Assembly (NCBI GenBank): GCA_020634855.1
Contig: JACKAU010000011.1
Coordinates: 292,432-356,431 of the forward strand
DNA: 64,000 nt
Reading direction: 5' to 3'
DNA from: Anaerolineales bacterium
Lineage (GTDB): Bacteria > Chloroflexota > Anaerolineae > 4572-78 > J111
A program made the position numbers and the translations under genes. Shown here piece by piece: positions 1 through 8,191 of the stretch; position 1 is the first letter of the stretch, and each line of letters opens with the position of its first letter. The notes beneath the pieces were generated by a model. It was not told where the DNA came from, did no database searches, and saw only the letters and a program-made list of their open reading frames with translations.

Positions 1-1369
1 CATCGTGACGGTTTATATAAACGGCAAGCTCATTTCCTATGGTCGAGGGTTTACTCCAAGTCCGATTGCCGGCGGCAACATTTACATTTTCTTGGATAAC
101 AGTTCTTCCGTTGGTGGCATCATACCACTTGAAATCATAGGTCCCTGCTTCCATGTTTCTTAGACCGATTTTTCCAGAAAGATTAGAGGCATAAGCAATG
201 TAACTTTCACCCTGATTTGCCAGTACATACTCGGTACCATCTAGAGCCACTTCATCGTGAGGAGACATTTCATAAAAATTCGTTGACTCCATAAAATTTA
301 CGAGTCGTCCACAATCATTAAGGTCATTGATTGAAGTATCGGCAATGTTCATGCCAAGCTGCATAACATATGCCCCTCCCATTGCAGTTGCCCAATTCTT
401 CTTACGGGCCACCCCGCCTGTTCCGTGATTGGCCGCTTCGGACATGTTTAGGTTGTACCTACCGTTTGCATCGCGCCAAGCTGTCACCATGCCATTGTGA
501 AGGGCTAATGCACTATTAACATTATACTGTATGGCAAATTGATCTATATTTGGATTATTCGCGAATTCGGAAAATCCTAAACCGTTTAGTTTATGAACGG
601 CGATGACGTGGTTATGATCATCAATATTACGAATCTCAGCTGCGATATTTGAAACTCGAGTGGAACTGAATTTTTCCTGATACTCTTCAGCAACGACCCA
701 GATCAAATTCTTATGGTGCTCAAATCTATTAACAATGGTCTGAATAAAATTTCTCTCGGCGTTTCCTACCTGATTACCTGTGTTCCAAATACTTGCGTCG
801 TCATCATAGAAGAAAAAGTAAATAACAATTCCGTTCTCATCCATTTTGGAAAACCAGGTTTCCCATTGATCTAGAATCTTCTCATTTAACCCTTTGGAAG
901 GGTCGTTGTTAATGAAAGGGTTATGGGTGGCATCACCATCACCTCCATTAGAGCGTATTGCCTGAAAATAAATGCTGTTTGCGCCAGTTCCTGCCAACTT
1001 TTGGATCAGGGCCATCTGATCACCACGGCGCGTTCCATCAGCATTTTGAGTGCCTCGATACAAAAAATCCTCCGGATCACCAGGACCACACATAAAAAAT
1101 GGACCGCCATTGTTGTATTTCAACCACGCAGGGTTGTCGGGATTGACAATGATCTGTTCATCCAGAGCATTCCTGCTGATAAGATGAGGAAGTTTATTTC
1201 CGGAAATCAACTCATCCGTCCTCGAAAAGACGGATTGAACCTTAGCTGAAACAAAAAGCAGAGAAGTAAATAAAAATACCAGAAACGATACTCCCAATCC
1301 ACTTCTAATATTCCGATTTCCAAGAAAGACCTTAAAACCATGGAGGATTGGCGGCAATTTCGAATACAT
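1..1369 (-). CDS. Secreted glycoside-hydrolase-like protein (DUF4038/apiosidase-like), 3' end beyond window
   Basis: Reading leftwards from an ATG at 1369 the frame stays open to the window edge (about 456 codons), so the C-terminus is missing. The ATG is preceded by AAGGAG at good spacing. Residues ~22-42 form a hydrophobic signal segment (GVSFLVFLFTSLLFVSA). Then come PAWLKYNNGGPFFMCGPGDP, a Gly/Asp-rich stretch with THNPFINNDP, and LIWVVAEEYQ, whose acidic residues fit the barrel of DUF4038/putative apiosidase-like glycosidases. The last ~80 visible residues (GKIGLRNMEAGTYDFKWYD, then INRHD) resemble the small beta domain called putative collagen-binding domain that follows this barrel in such proteins. 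Role inferred: extracellular glycan hydrolysis. The family is recognised from motifs only. A terminator-like hairpin and an IS element lie directly upstream. Confidence 0.7.
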   Translation of the reverse strand, partial: MYSKLPPILHGFKVFLGNRNIRSGLGVSFLVFLFTSLLFVSAKVQSVFSRTDELISGNKLPHLISRNALDEQIIVNPDNPAWLKYNNGGPFFMCGPGDPEDFLYRGTQNADGTRRGDQMALIQKLAGTGANSIYFQAIRSNGGDGDATHNPFINNDPSKGLNEKILDQWETWFSKMDENGIVIYFFFYDDDASIWNTGNQVGNAERNFIQTIVNRFEHHKNLIWVVAEEYQEKFSSTRVSNIAAEIRNIDDHNHVIAVHKLNGLGFSEFANNPNIDQFAIQYNVNSALALHNGMVTAWRDANGRYNLNMSEAANHGTGGVARKKNWATAMGGAYVMQLGMNIADTSINDLNDCGRLVNFMESTNFYEMSPHDEVALDGTEYVLANQGESYIAYASNLSGKIGLRNMEAGTYDFKWYDATNGRTVIQENVNVAAGNRTWSKPSTIGNELAVYINRHD

Positions 1370-1413
1370 ATTTAAATTCTCCTTGTCTCCGATTGTAGGC
1401 TGCGATACTAATT

Positions 1414-1461
1414 AAAAAGCCCAATTTCGATATAAAATCAGCAACAAAATTGGGCTTTTTT
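1414..1461. terminator. Inverted repeat with A/T tracts, bidirectional terminator-like
   Basis: AAAAAGCCCAATTT and AAATTGGGCTTTTTT form a 14-bp stem with a ~18-nt loop. The poly-A on the left and poly-T on the right make it intrinsic-terminator-like in both directions. It lies between the start of the glycosidase gene and the 3' end of the IS5-like transposase, so it may shield the host gene from IS transcription, or be the remnant of an older terminator. Confidence 0.6.
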
Positions 1462-1530
1462 GTGTCATTATACAGTTCTTAATTAAAGCGTTATACACTG
1501 ATTAAATAATAGACAATATCGGAAATAAGG

Positions 1531-2055
1531 TTAAGCAACAAACTCAAAAAGGTCGAAATGTTCGGTCGGATGACGATAACGAACGCGAAGATTGTGTAAG
1601 CCACAAGCAATCTCAATAACCAGGTCATCAAAACCGGGCAAGTGATTACGAAAAGTGTCTTTAAGGATCCGGCAGCGGTTGATCCCGCAAATGATATTTT
1701 CAACGGTGACCCGAGCCGTGGCAATGACGGTATTAATGAACCGCTCACAACAGTCTAACTCACCACCCCGTGGTTTCTTTTTGGGCTGATAGCTGATGAC
1801 ATCTTGAGGCGCATAGCCCTGAAAACCGGTATCTTGCAGAAGTTGAGCATTGCGTGGAAAAATATAGCCTTCTTCGTCACAAATGCGTTTATCGTGGCGG
1901 GTACCGGGATAGGTCTGGCTCAAGTAACAAACGGTGCGACTAGCCGGATGAGTAATGACATTATTGGTCACGGTATGGGCTTTTTTTACCACTGTAATAC
2001 GCCTTTTGCTCAACATTGTCTTTGGGACGTTGCCGTCGTCGTTGGGTGCCATCAA
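1531..2055 (-). CDS. IS5-family transposase, C-terminal DDE frame
   Basis: This is the second half of a DDE_Tnp_4-type transposase. Only the part after about codon 22 (KKAHTVTNNVITHPASRTV) is real protein; the first residues are an out-of-frame read-through of the upstream ORF. YPGTRHDKRICDEEG carries the second catalytic Asp, and ATARVTVENIICGINRCRIL carries the likely catalytic Glu. The first Asp is in the upstream frame. The protein ends normally with a stop at 1531-1533, inside the inverted repeat boundary. It needs fusion with the 1961-2467 frame to be active. Confidence 0.75.
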   Translation of the reverse strand: MMAPNDDGNVPKTMLSKRRITVVKKAHTVTNNVITHPASRTVCYLSQTYPGTRHDKRICDEEGYIFPRNAQLLQDTGFQGYAPQDVISYQPKKKPRGGELDCCERFINTVIATARVTVENIICGINRCRILKDTFRNHLPGFDDLVIEIACGLHNLRVRYRHPTEHFDLFEFVA

Positions 2056-2467
2056 TGATAAACTCCAGTAGGTCGTAATCAGCTAATACCTGCTCAAGTT
2101 TAGCCGGCTCCCGCTCCGGCAGCACGGCTTCCAGTTGCAAGGTCGCTTGCAGGATAGGTGTCAACCGTTGGATCCAGTCATTGGCTTGGCCTTGGCTCAT
2201 ACCAAATAGACTGCCTTGTACTTCTTGGAGGGGATAGGTTTTGAAGTAGACCAAGATGAACAACAACTTGTCGGCCAAGCTCTTTAACGTCGGTTTACGG
2301 CCACCGCCCGGTCTTCGTTGCCGAGGTTTGGCTTGGGATCGTCGGTCTACATCCGCATCCCAGGCTGCCTTGAAGCTAAGCAAGAGTTCATCGAATTCTT
2401 CAACTCTCAAGCTGGTCAGTGCCAGAAATCGACCGGGCTTCTTTTTCAATTTTTCATAGGTCAGCAT
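1961..2467 (-). CDS. IS5-family transposase, N-terminal HTH frame with first catalytic Asp
   Basis: 168 residues. The N-terminal part has the HTH_Tnp_4 pattern (GGRKPTLKSLADKLLFILVY, then GMSQGQANDWIQRL), followed by LLEFIIDGTQRRRQRPKD, which contains the first DDE aspartate, and QKAYYSGKK. At that point the frame meets a run of seven A (at 1980-1986) and leaves the homologous frame. The conserved continuation KAHTVTNN is in the other frame, reached by +1 (or -2), so this is either programmed slippage or an inactivating indel. Start ATG at 2467. Confidence 0.75.
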   Translation of the reverse strand: MLTYEKLKKKPGRFLALTSLRVEEFDELLLSFKAAWDADVDRRSQAKPRQRRPGGGRKPTLKSLADKLLFILVYFKTYPLQEVQGSLFGMSQGQANDWIQRLTPILQATLQLEAVLPEREPAKLEQVLADYDLLEFIIDGTQRRRQRPKDNVEQKAYYSGKKSPYRDQ

Positions 2468-2542
2468 CTTTTTCGCCTCTTTTCTTTCTCTATATTGCTG
2501 ACCAGTTTAGTCTTTTTTCTTATTTTCGATAATGTCTAATTA

Positions 2543-4062
2543 ACTTGAGTTTTGCGATTAGAGAGGGCAAAAAGCCCAAAGAACATTAACAATCGATCAG
2601 AGAAATGGAAAAGACCAAGCCAAATCAAAGCGATCTGCCCGGTGAGAATAAAATAGGCCGAGCAAGTTAGGCCAGCAAAAGATGTAAGATATGATTAGGG
2701 GAGAGACCCGCTTGAGATTGTTGAACAATCCAGTGGACCAAATACCCTAATAATTCATCAACGACCGCTTGACACCGTTGACCGGTCGATTGGAACTGGC
2801 CCTGCACTGCCCAACAGGAGCGCCCCGGCGGTCCTTGGTCACCGAGAAGAGAATACGCTACGAAGGAGAGATACCAATGGCGTTTGATAGCTCGTAACTG
2901 ACGTAGCTGATAATCTTCAAAGCCCAGGTTCCCTTGGCGTCCTCGTTAAAGGTTTCAGTCGGCCAGCGGTCGAGATACGTCGTCAAAATGCGTTTGGCTT
3001 CCCACTCTTTACGGTTAGTGGCGTAAAAACGGGGCAGCTTATCGGACTTGACGTGGTTTTCATAAGAAGCGACAACTCGAACCCGCTGTCGGTTGAGATT
3101 TTTCATGGTCAAGACCTTGCTAAAGACCCAATAGCAACGGTCACCAAGTTGGTAGGGTCGATAGGCCTCAGCCGGAATAGTCTGGATATAGCTTTGCAGT
3201 TGGGTCCAGCAATTCTTGTGTAAAATCAGACGGTCCTTGGGACAAGCGCCAATCCAATCTTTGCCAACCGCCTCAATCGCTTCGACCAAGGGCCACCGCA
3301 GAAACCAACTGTCGAACAGTACCACCGAAAAAGGCAGCTCCCAGGCAATGGCTTGTTGCACTAAGTCCGTTCCTAATCGGGTTTTAGGCTGGTGCAACTG
3401 GTGACGATAGTGTTGGCTCACCAGCGTAGCTATATATTGGCGATAGTTAGCCAAGGTGGCCCCATTACGCAATCGCTCCTGAACTTGGTGTAAGCGTCGT
3501 TTTTCATATTTACGACTGAACTGATGATACAACCGGAAATCCACGGGAAACTGGTCGCTGCGATTGACGTAATAACTGGTGACCACATTATGGGCCCACA
3601 CATTACGTCCAATACTGTGGTCGCGTAGATAGGCTAGCCCTTCCATTGAACATTTGGTGTGGTGGGCTAATGTGTCATCCAAAATCAATCGACCGGCACT
3701 GGTGCTCACTGGCCGTCGATGGAGTCGGGTTAATTCATACAGTACCCGTCTATAGTTCAGCTCTTCTTCCGGCCACTGGGCTTGGCTCATAAACTTATTG
3801 AGCGCACTCTGATCATTGTTGTTAAGGAACAGACCGTTGATTGCCGCTATGGTGGCTTTGTCGCCTGCAATCAAACCGGTTACATACTCACAAAAATGTT
3901 TCCGTTGTTCTGGTGTTTCGAACACTGGGGCAAAATGGGCTAGATTTTCAGCCACTATCCGGGGGTATTGCACGATAGGTAACTTCATGGTCTCTTCGCT
4001 TTCTTTTGCTTTTGACCATTTTACTCTTTTTTCCTATCTGTCCCCCATCGCAAAACTCAAGT
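2543..4062 (-). mobile_element. IS701-family insertion sequence, transposase frameshifted
   Basis: The ends are perfect 16-bp terminal inverted repeats ACTTGAGTTTTGCGAT (2543-2558, and complementary at 4047-4062), giving a 1520-bp element, which is usual for IS701. It encodes one transposase on the minus strand, broken near its C-terminus. No clear target-site duplication flanks it. It abuts the IS5-like element, so it probably jumped into DNA beside that element or the reverse. Confidence 0.85.
2667..3988 (-). pseudogene. IS701-family transposase (DDE), one-base deletion near C-terminus
   Basis: The open frame from ATG 3988 gives 376 residues with the first catalytic Asp in LILDDTLAHH, the second in VVLFDSWFLRW and the Glu region RWPTETFNEDAKG. 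After DAKG the frame reads TWALKIISYVSYELSNAIG, whereas the next frame gives NLGFEDYQLRQLRAIKRHWY and then a sensible tail ending LSPNHILHLLLA with stop at 2667-2669. The homologous order in this family is DAKGxLGFEDYQ, so one base has been lost around 2930-2936 (AAGGGAACC where AAGGGNAACC is expected). Repaired length would be ~440 aa, normal for IS701. The loss is at a G run, so it could be a sequencing error. Confidence 0.8.
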
Positions 4063-4250
4063 AATGAAGTTGTTAAAGCAACATACCCAAAACTTTCTTT
4101 CATAAATAGTATATCTTGTTAGTGCGCAATATTGAAAGCGTAATTCTTTCCCGAATATGTACGTGAGCATTCTATGCCCCTACAACATTAGGTAGTTTAT
4201 ACGGAGATTAGATCCCCGCTTGAACTTGATGGTGGGGCCATTCCACTTTC
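4063..4250. other. Short non-coding stretch between IS701-like element and surface-protein gene
   Basis: No convincing coding frame. A weak hairpin around GATCCCC...GGGGCC just downstream of the surface-protein stop (4251) may be the remains of its terminator. Nothing else is recognised. Confidence 0.4.
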
Positions 4251-5681
4251 CTATGGATTAACGATGATAGGAATATAAACCTTGTAGTCTGATGTCGGAT
4301 CTTCCGCCGCATTAACGGTGATCTGAACGGTTTCGCTATCAGTCAAGACCGGAGTTCCGCTATCTGATACGATTATGGTAACATCATAAGTGCCAGGCTG
4401 TTGGCTGGCGTTTGGCGTCCAAATAAATTGACCGCTTACGCCATTAATGTTCGCCCCCACGGGAGCACCAGACAAGCTATATGTCATCGTGTTTTGAGGT
4501 AGATCGGCGTCTGTAGCTGAAACCACAAAAGCAAGCATACTGCCTTGATCAATCGACTTATCACCAATATTTGCTAAAATCGGGGCTTGGTTAACTTCGG
4601 TTACAGTAATACTTATCGTTTCAGTATCTGTTAATGACGGACTACCACTGTCAGTTATTACAATCGTTAAAGAGTAACTATCCGGTCCTTCTATCTCTGT
4701 TGGTGTCCAATTGAAGACGCCACTATTTTGACCGATTGATGCGTTGCTTGGCGCATTCTCCAAGCCGAATGTTATCAAGTCATTATCCGCAAAATCTGTG
4801 GCGATAGCATTAAAAGATAAGGTCAATGTTTCTGTGATGGTTTGGTTACCAATGCTAGCCAACTCAGGTGCATCGTTGACCGATGTAACTGTAACACTGA
4901 CTGTAGCTGTAGCTTTTTCACCTTCGCCATCATTTATTGTGTAAGTAAAACTATCTGTTCCATTGAAATTAAGAGACGGTATGTAATTTACTGTAGATCC
5001 ATCTGTCGATGTCGTTCCATTATTTGCTATACCCACCATTGTGATTGTTAACGGATCATCATCGGGGTCTAAGTCGTTTGCCAGAACATCAATTACCCAT
5101 GTACCATCTTCAGGAACGGTACCCATATCATCTTCAGCCACCGGGGGTTGGTTCTGACCTGTACAAATGGCCTCACTATTTAGACCGTTATTGAAGACGA
5201 GCTGAATTTCGGAGGGGGAAAGAGCGCGGTCAAAGACAGCTACTTCATCAAGACGTCCATCAAAATAGCGATTAGCACCAAAAACGGAGTTCCAGCCGAT
5301 GTAGTAAGGGGCGGTACTACTGCCTAACCCACTCAGACTGCTGGTTTCAGAAGCAATAGCAACCCCGTTAAGGTAGATGGTAGTCGTGGTGCCATCATAA
5401 GTGGCGGCAACGTGAGTCCAGGTGCCGGTCAAAACTTCATTGGCCGGTACATCGGGTTCAAACTCATCAAACGAACCGCCATTAATTAGGGTAAAGGCCA
5501 CTTCGTCCCCGTCCTCTTCGATTTCAAGGGTAAAGATCCCTGCCTTGGATAGGATGCCTCGATCCGGTGCATCAAGGCTATCGGGGTTGATCCAAGCCAT
5601 CACTGTCAGTTGGTCGGATGTACTGGCAATGTTGGCCGTAGCAAGTCGGTGGTCAGAGCCATTGAATTCTAGCGCGGCCAC
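4251..5681 (-). CDS. LamG plus cadherin-like C-terminal segment of the surface protein
   Basis: 476 codons from GTG 5681, but that GTG is internal: the frame is open upstream to 5743 and continues the SGNH segment when the duplicate is removed. Residues 1-170 are a LamG/concanavalin-like domain (WTHVAATYDGTTTTIYLNG, then GRLDEVAVFDRALSPSEIQ). Next is a Big/VCBS-type repeat (NQPPVAEDD, ending with DGEGEKATATVSVTV). Two cadherin/Ig-like repeats of ~100 aa follow, each with a core such as DNDLITFGLENAPSNASI. The protein stops in YKVYIPIIVNP, a short hydrophobic YIP tail like the YLP tails of two other secreted proteins in this window. Extracellular binding/adhesion role inferred. Confidence 0.75.
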   Translation of the reverse strand: MAALEFNGSDHRLATANIASTSDQLTVMAWINPDSLDAPDRGILSKAGIFTLEIEEDGDEVAFTLINGGSFDEFEPDVPANEVLTGTWTHVAATYDGTTTTIYLNGVAIASETSSLSGLGSSTAPYYIGWNSVFGANRYFDGRLDEVAVFDRALSPSEIQLVFNNGLNSEAICTGQNQPPVAEDDMGTVPEDGTWVIDVLANDLDPDDDPLTITMVGIANNGTTSTDGSTVNYIPSLNFNGTDSFTYTINDGEGEKATATVSVTVTSVNDAPELASIGNQTITETLTLSFNAIATDFADNDLITFGLENAPSNASIGQNSGVFNWTPTEIEGPDSYSLTIVITDSGSPSLTDTETISITVTEVNQAPILANIGDKSIDQGSMLAFVVSATDADLPQNTMTYSLSGAPVGANINGVSGQFIWTPNASQQPGTYDVTIIVSDSGTPVLTDSETVQITVNAAEDPTSDYKVYIPIIVNP

Positions 5682-5743
5682 TTGACCGGTGGCCGGCCAC
5701 TTGAACGTCGTGCCGCTGGTTTCATTAAGCGGCCAATAGGCAG
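5201..5743. repeat. Copy A of a LamG-encoding tandem duplication
   Basis: Intact copy, partner of 5841-6341. The copies share long identical blocks, for example the ~40 bp ending AAGCGGCCAATAGGCAG at 5743 and at 6340, and the start GCTGAATTTCGGAGGG at 5201 and 5841. Copy A keeps an open reading frame throughout. Confidence 0.8.
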
Positions 5744-5840
5744 ACGAAGACCGGACGGCGGTGGGTAACTGAACAGCTAGTTATGCTTGGCGCTATTTTT
5801 TGACAATAAACTGTACCGGCAGCTGAAGAGTTGTAGAGAA

Positions 5841-6341
5841 GCTGAATTTCGGAGGGGAAAGAGCGCGGTCAAAGACAGCTACTTCATCAAGACGTCCATC
5901 AAAATAGCGATTAGCACCAAAACGGAGTTCCAGCCGATGTAGTAAGGGGCGGTACTACTGCCTACAACCCACTCAGACTGCTGGTTTTCAGCAATAGCAA
6001 CCCCGTTAAGGTAGATGGTAGTCGTGGTGCCATCATAAGTGGCGGCAACGTGAGTCCAGGTGCCGGTCAAAACTTCATTGGCCGGTACATCGGGTTCAAA
6101 CTCATCAAACGAACCGCCATTAATTAGGGTAAAAGGGTAAAGATCCTGCCTTTGATAGGATGCCTCGATCCGGTGTATCAAGGCTATCGGGGGTTGATCC
6201 AAGCCATCACTGTCCGGTACTGGCAATGTTGGCGGAGAAGCTTTGGCAGTTACCGAGTTGCCCACGACCTCAACCGTGCCATGACGACATCGGGTCCAAG
6301 AACGTCGTGCCGCTGGTTTCATTAAGCGGCCAATAGGCAGT
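5841..6341. repeat. Copy B of the duplication, degraded and mosaic
   Basis: Copy B has shortened homopolymers relative to copy A (GGGGG to GGGG, AAAAA to AAAA), a ~36-bp internal deletion and an inserted stretch (6230-6300) that resembles the neighbouring Ig-like domain DNA at 6385-6450. The joining sequence 5744-5840 also resembles pieces of 6341-6640. It interrupts the host reading frame. Confidence 0.75.
5879..6322 (-). pseudogene. Degenerate duplicate of the LamG domain
   Basis: 147-codon open stretch whose central part (FTLINGGSFDEFEPDVPANE, then WTHVAATYDGTTTTIYLNG) is identical to the LamG domain at 4251-5681. The flanks are out of frame or scrambled (MKPAARRSWTRCRHG at the front, VLVLIAILMDVLMK at the end). 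It has no start or end of its own. It is part of the mosaic duplicate and should not be read as a separate protein. Confidence 0.75.
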
Positions 6342-7469
6342 TAGACCGGACGGACAGGTGGAGGCCTCGGTAACATTAATAGAGAAGCTTTGAGGGTCAG
6401 TACCAACCGAGTTGACGGCCTCCACCGTGACCTCAACCGTGCCGCTGACGGTGGGGGTCCATTCAATCAGCCCGCTGTTTTCATCGATCGTCATCTCGGC
6501 TGGTCCACTCGTCAGCGTGTACGTTGGCACCGGACTGCCCGTCGCCTCCACATCATAGCTGTACAACCCACCCACTGTCGCCTCCGTTTTGGCCGAACTA
6601 GTTATGCTTGGCACCACTGGTGGACAATCCGGTAGAATAGTCGCGAGCGCATCGTACCAAACGGCCGCCATTTTGGTATAACCGGTGGCATAGGGATGCA
6701 AGTTGTCCCACATATCACCCGTCGGTTGAGTACTGTAAATCAAACCCGCCCCATCTTCCATATCAACAATGATAACATGATCGCCATTCGCAACCCGGGC
6801 CTGAGTCATCGCTTCAAGATTGTCATTGAAGTCGGCGGTTACTTGACTATAGCCAATCCGATTGATAATTCGGGCTAAGATTACCATAACATCTGTATTG
6901 TTGGCCTGTTCGAAAGCATCAATTTCGTTAAGTGTCTTTTCTACATCAGTGATGCTCGTGTTGACGCCATTGGTCCCGATATGCAGCAAGATGATATCAG
7001 CCGGATGGTTTATGAGCCACTGCTCCCCTTCATCATAGATATTGTCGGCAATTCCCGCTTTAGTCCACCCTGGGTGGCCTTCGTGATTAGGGTCGAAGCC
7101 GGAATAAAGTTGGCCATTGGTTTGGCTGCCCACAAAGTCAACTTGATAGCCAGCCGCGTTTAAACTTTCCCACAGGTCTTTGCGATAACCAATCCAGGCG
7201 TCAGAATCATCAACCCCTGACGATTTACCAGCGGTAATCGAGTCGCCCAGAGGCATAATCCGTATTGGTGCTCTGCAGGCTAAGGTAGACACATCAATTG
7301 AAAAGCTTTGCACATCAATCCCAACTGTATTTGTGGTTTCAACTGTCACATTTACTGTACCTGTAGCGGTAGACGTCCAATTAATTAGCCCACTGGAAGG
7401 GTCAATTGTCATTCCAGGTGGATTTTCAGTTAAGCCGTACCGGGGAGATGGATTGCCAGTGGCCGCCAC
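6270..7469 (-). CDS. SGNH/GDSL hydrolase domain with flanking Ig-like domains (middle segment of the surface protein)
   Basis: The GTG at 7469 is internal; the frame is open back to ~7676 (NPVQSLIPFDQNVGLDTIRF). Residues ~1-65 complete an Ig-like putative-domain repeat (GMTIDPSSGLINWTSTATG). The SGNH hydrolase follows: block I IMPLGDSITAG with the nucleophile Ser, block III LLHIGTNGVN with the Asn, block V WDNLHPYATGY with Asp and His. A second Ig-like domain (MTIDENSGLIEWTPTVSGTV) and the start of LamG (CPSGLTAYWPLNETSGTTF) come next; the last residues DPMSSWHG belong to the corrupted duplicate. SGNH domains in this setting usually de-esterify polysaccharides; the substrate is unknown. Confidence 0.8.
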   Translation of the reverse strand: MAATGNPSPRYGLTENPPGMTIDPSSGLINWTSTATGTVNVTVETTNTVGIDVQSFSIDVSTLACRAPIRIMPLGDSITAGKSSGVDDSDAWIGYRKDLWESLNAAGYQVDFVGSQTNGQLYSGFDPNHEGHPGWTKAGIADNIYDEGEQWLINHPADIILLHIGTNGVNTSITDVEKTLNEIDAFEQANNTDVMVILARIINRIGYSQVTADFNDNLEAMTQARVANGDHVIIVDMEDGAGLIYSTQPTGDMWDNLHPYATGYTKMAAVWYDALATILPDCPPVVPSITSSAKTEATVGGLYSYDVEATGSPVPTYTLTSGPAEMTIDENSGLIEWTPTVSGTVEVTVEAVNSVGTDPQSFSINVTEASTCPSGLTAYWPLNETSGTTFLDPMSSWHG

Positions 7470-7657
7470 CTTGTAGGTATATGGAAATCCTACTAGTGTC
7501 TTAGTTAATGGAGTCGAGATAATTGTGGGAGCCGCTGGACCGCTTGGGGATCCCTCAATAACGAGATTATCGAAGCAGCGTCCGGAGAAGTTCTGATCAT
7601 CAAGACCATCGGTGAAGAAACGGATGGTGTCAAGGCCAACATTCTGGTCGAACGGGA

Positions 7658-8191
7658 TCAGCGACTGAACTGGATTCCGTCGATGACCAGATCGTAGGTG
7701 TGATTATCAAGGTTTACCTGAAGTGAAATCTGAGCCGGTCCACTGAGTTGGGTAAGGGTTGACACAGTGCCACCTTGTCGATAGCCCAGGGTTTGGTGAA
7801 TCCCCTCGATTTGAGACCAGACGAGGTTGATACCCACTCCATTATCTTGGTTGCTGTCACTCATCAAGGCACCTTCGCCCATCTGCATTAGAAGGGTATA
7901 AGAGGCTTCACTCCCGGTCTGAGACCAATCAAAGTCAAAGGTCCAGACCAGTTGACCGGACGAGACCTGTGAGAAGGCGTGAGAAACCATTGGTCGATTG
8001 GTAATATCGGACGTGTCAGTGAAACAGAGACGGTTATTCTGAATAGCAATTTGAGTGCCGTCAGCTTCCAACTCAGTCCACCCGTTGTCGACTGTATTGC
8101 TATCGACCCGATCGAAATCATCGCTGAAGAGGGTATTTGGATCGCTAGCAAAAACAGGTTTTGGTATGATTAATATGTAAATCAACACCAT
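7658..8191 (-). CDS. N-terminal segment of the surface protein (signal peptide, jelly-roll-like domain)
   Basis: 177 codons from ATG 8191. The first ~16 residues (VLIYILIIPKPVFAS) are a short signal peptide with A-S cleavage. The rest (LFSDDFDRVDSNTVDNGWTE, then LTQLSGPAQISLQVNLDNHT) looks like a concanavalin/jelly-roll domain, ending at a TGA after VIDGIQFSR. In the next frame NPVQSLIPFDQN continues smoothly from VIDG, so a single G has probably been lost at about 7676-7679. No strong Shine-Dalgarno sequence precedes the start. Confidence 0.7.
   Translation of the reverse strand: MVLIYILIIPKPVFASDPNTLFSDDFDRVDSNTVDNGWTELEADGTQIAIQNNRLCFTDTSDITNRPMVSHAFSQVSSGQLVWTFDFDWSQTGSEASYTLLMQMGEGALMSDSNQDNGVGINLVWSQIEGIHQTLGYRQGGTVSTLTQLSGPAQISLQVNLDNHTYDLVIDGIQFSR

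Larger units (their letters stand above)
1510..2538 (-). mobile_element. IS5-family insertion sequence with two-frame transposase
   Basis: The element is bounded by imperfect terminal inverted repeats: TAGACAATATCGGAAATAAG at 1510-1529 and, on the other strand, TAGACATTATCGAAAATAAG at 2519-2538 (18 of 20 match). Its size of ~1.03 kb is normal for IS5-family members. It carries an upstream helix-turn-helix frame and a downstream DDE frame. ATTAA occurs outside both ends (1501-1505 and 2539-2543) but is not flush with the left repeat, so the target duplication is unresolved. The next IS begins only 4 bp beyond the right end. Confidence 0.8.
4251..8191 (-). pseudogene. Large secreted SGNH-hydrolase / LamG / cadherin-like surface protein, interrupted gene (overview)
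   Basis: The pieces at 7658-8191, 6270-7469 and 4251-5681 form one gene. Two lesions separate them: a one-base loss near 7676 (VIDG then NPVQSLIPFDQN in the next frame), and a 598-bp degraded duplicate at 5744-6341. Joining base 6341 directly to 5743 restores an uninterrupted in-frame reading STCPSGLTAYWPLNETSGTT. Domain order of the restored protein (~1,100 aa): signal segment, jelly-roll-like N-terminal domain, Ig-like domain, SGNH hydrolase, Ig-like domain, LamG, Ig/cadherin-like repeats, and a C-terminal tail VYIPIIVNP. Likely role: cell-surface or secreted carbohydrate esterase/adhesin. Whether the gene is really dead or mis-assembled cannot be told from this sequence. Confidence 0.7.

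Noticed and set aside
923..1249. 108-codon plus-strand open frame inside the first gene
   Set aside because: It lies wholly opposite the secreted glycosidase frame, which has a signal peptide and family motifs. It is a shadow.
2858..2936. The last ~19 residues of the uninterrupted IS701 frame as a true C-terminus
   Set aside because: They lack family resemblance, while the neighbouring frame continues the conserved DAKG-LGFEDYQ motif for another ~85 codons.
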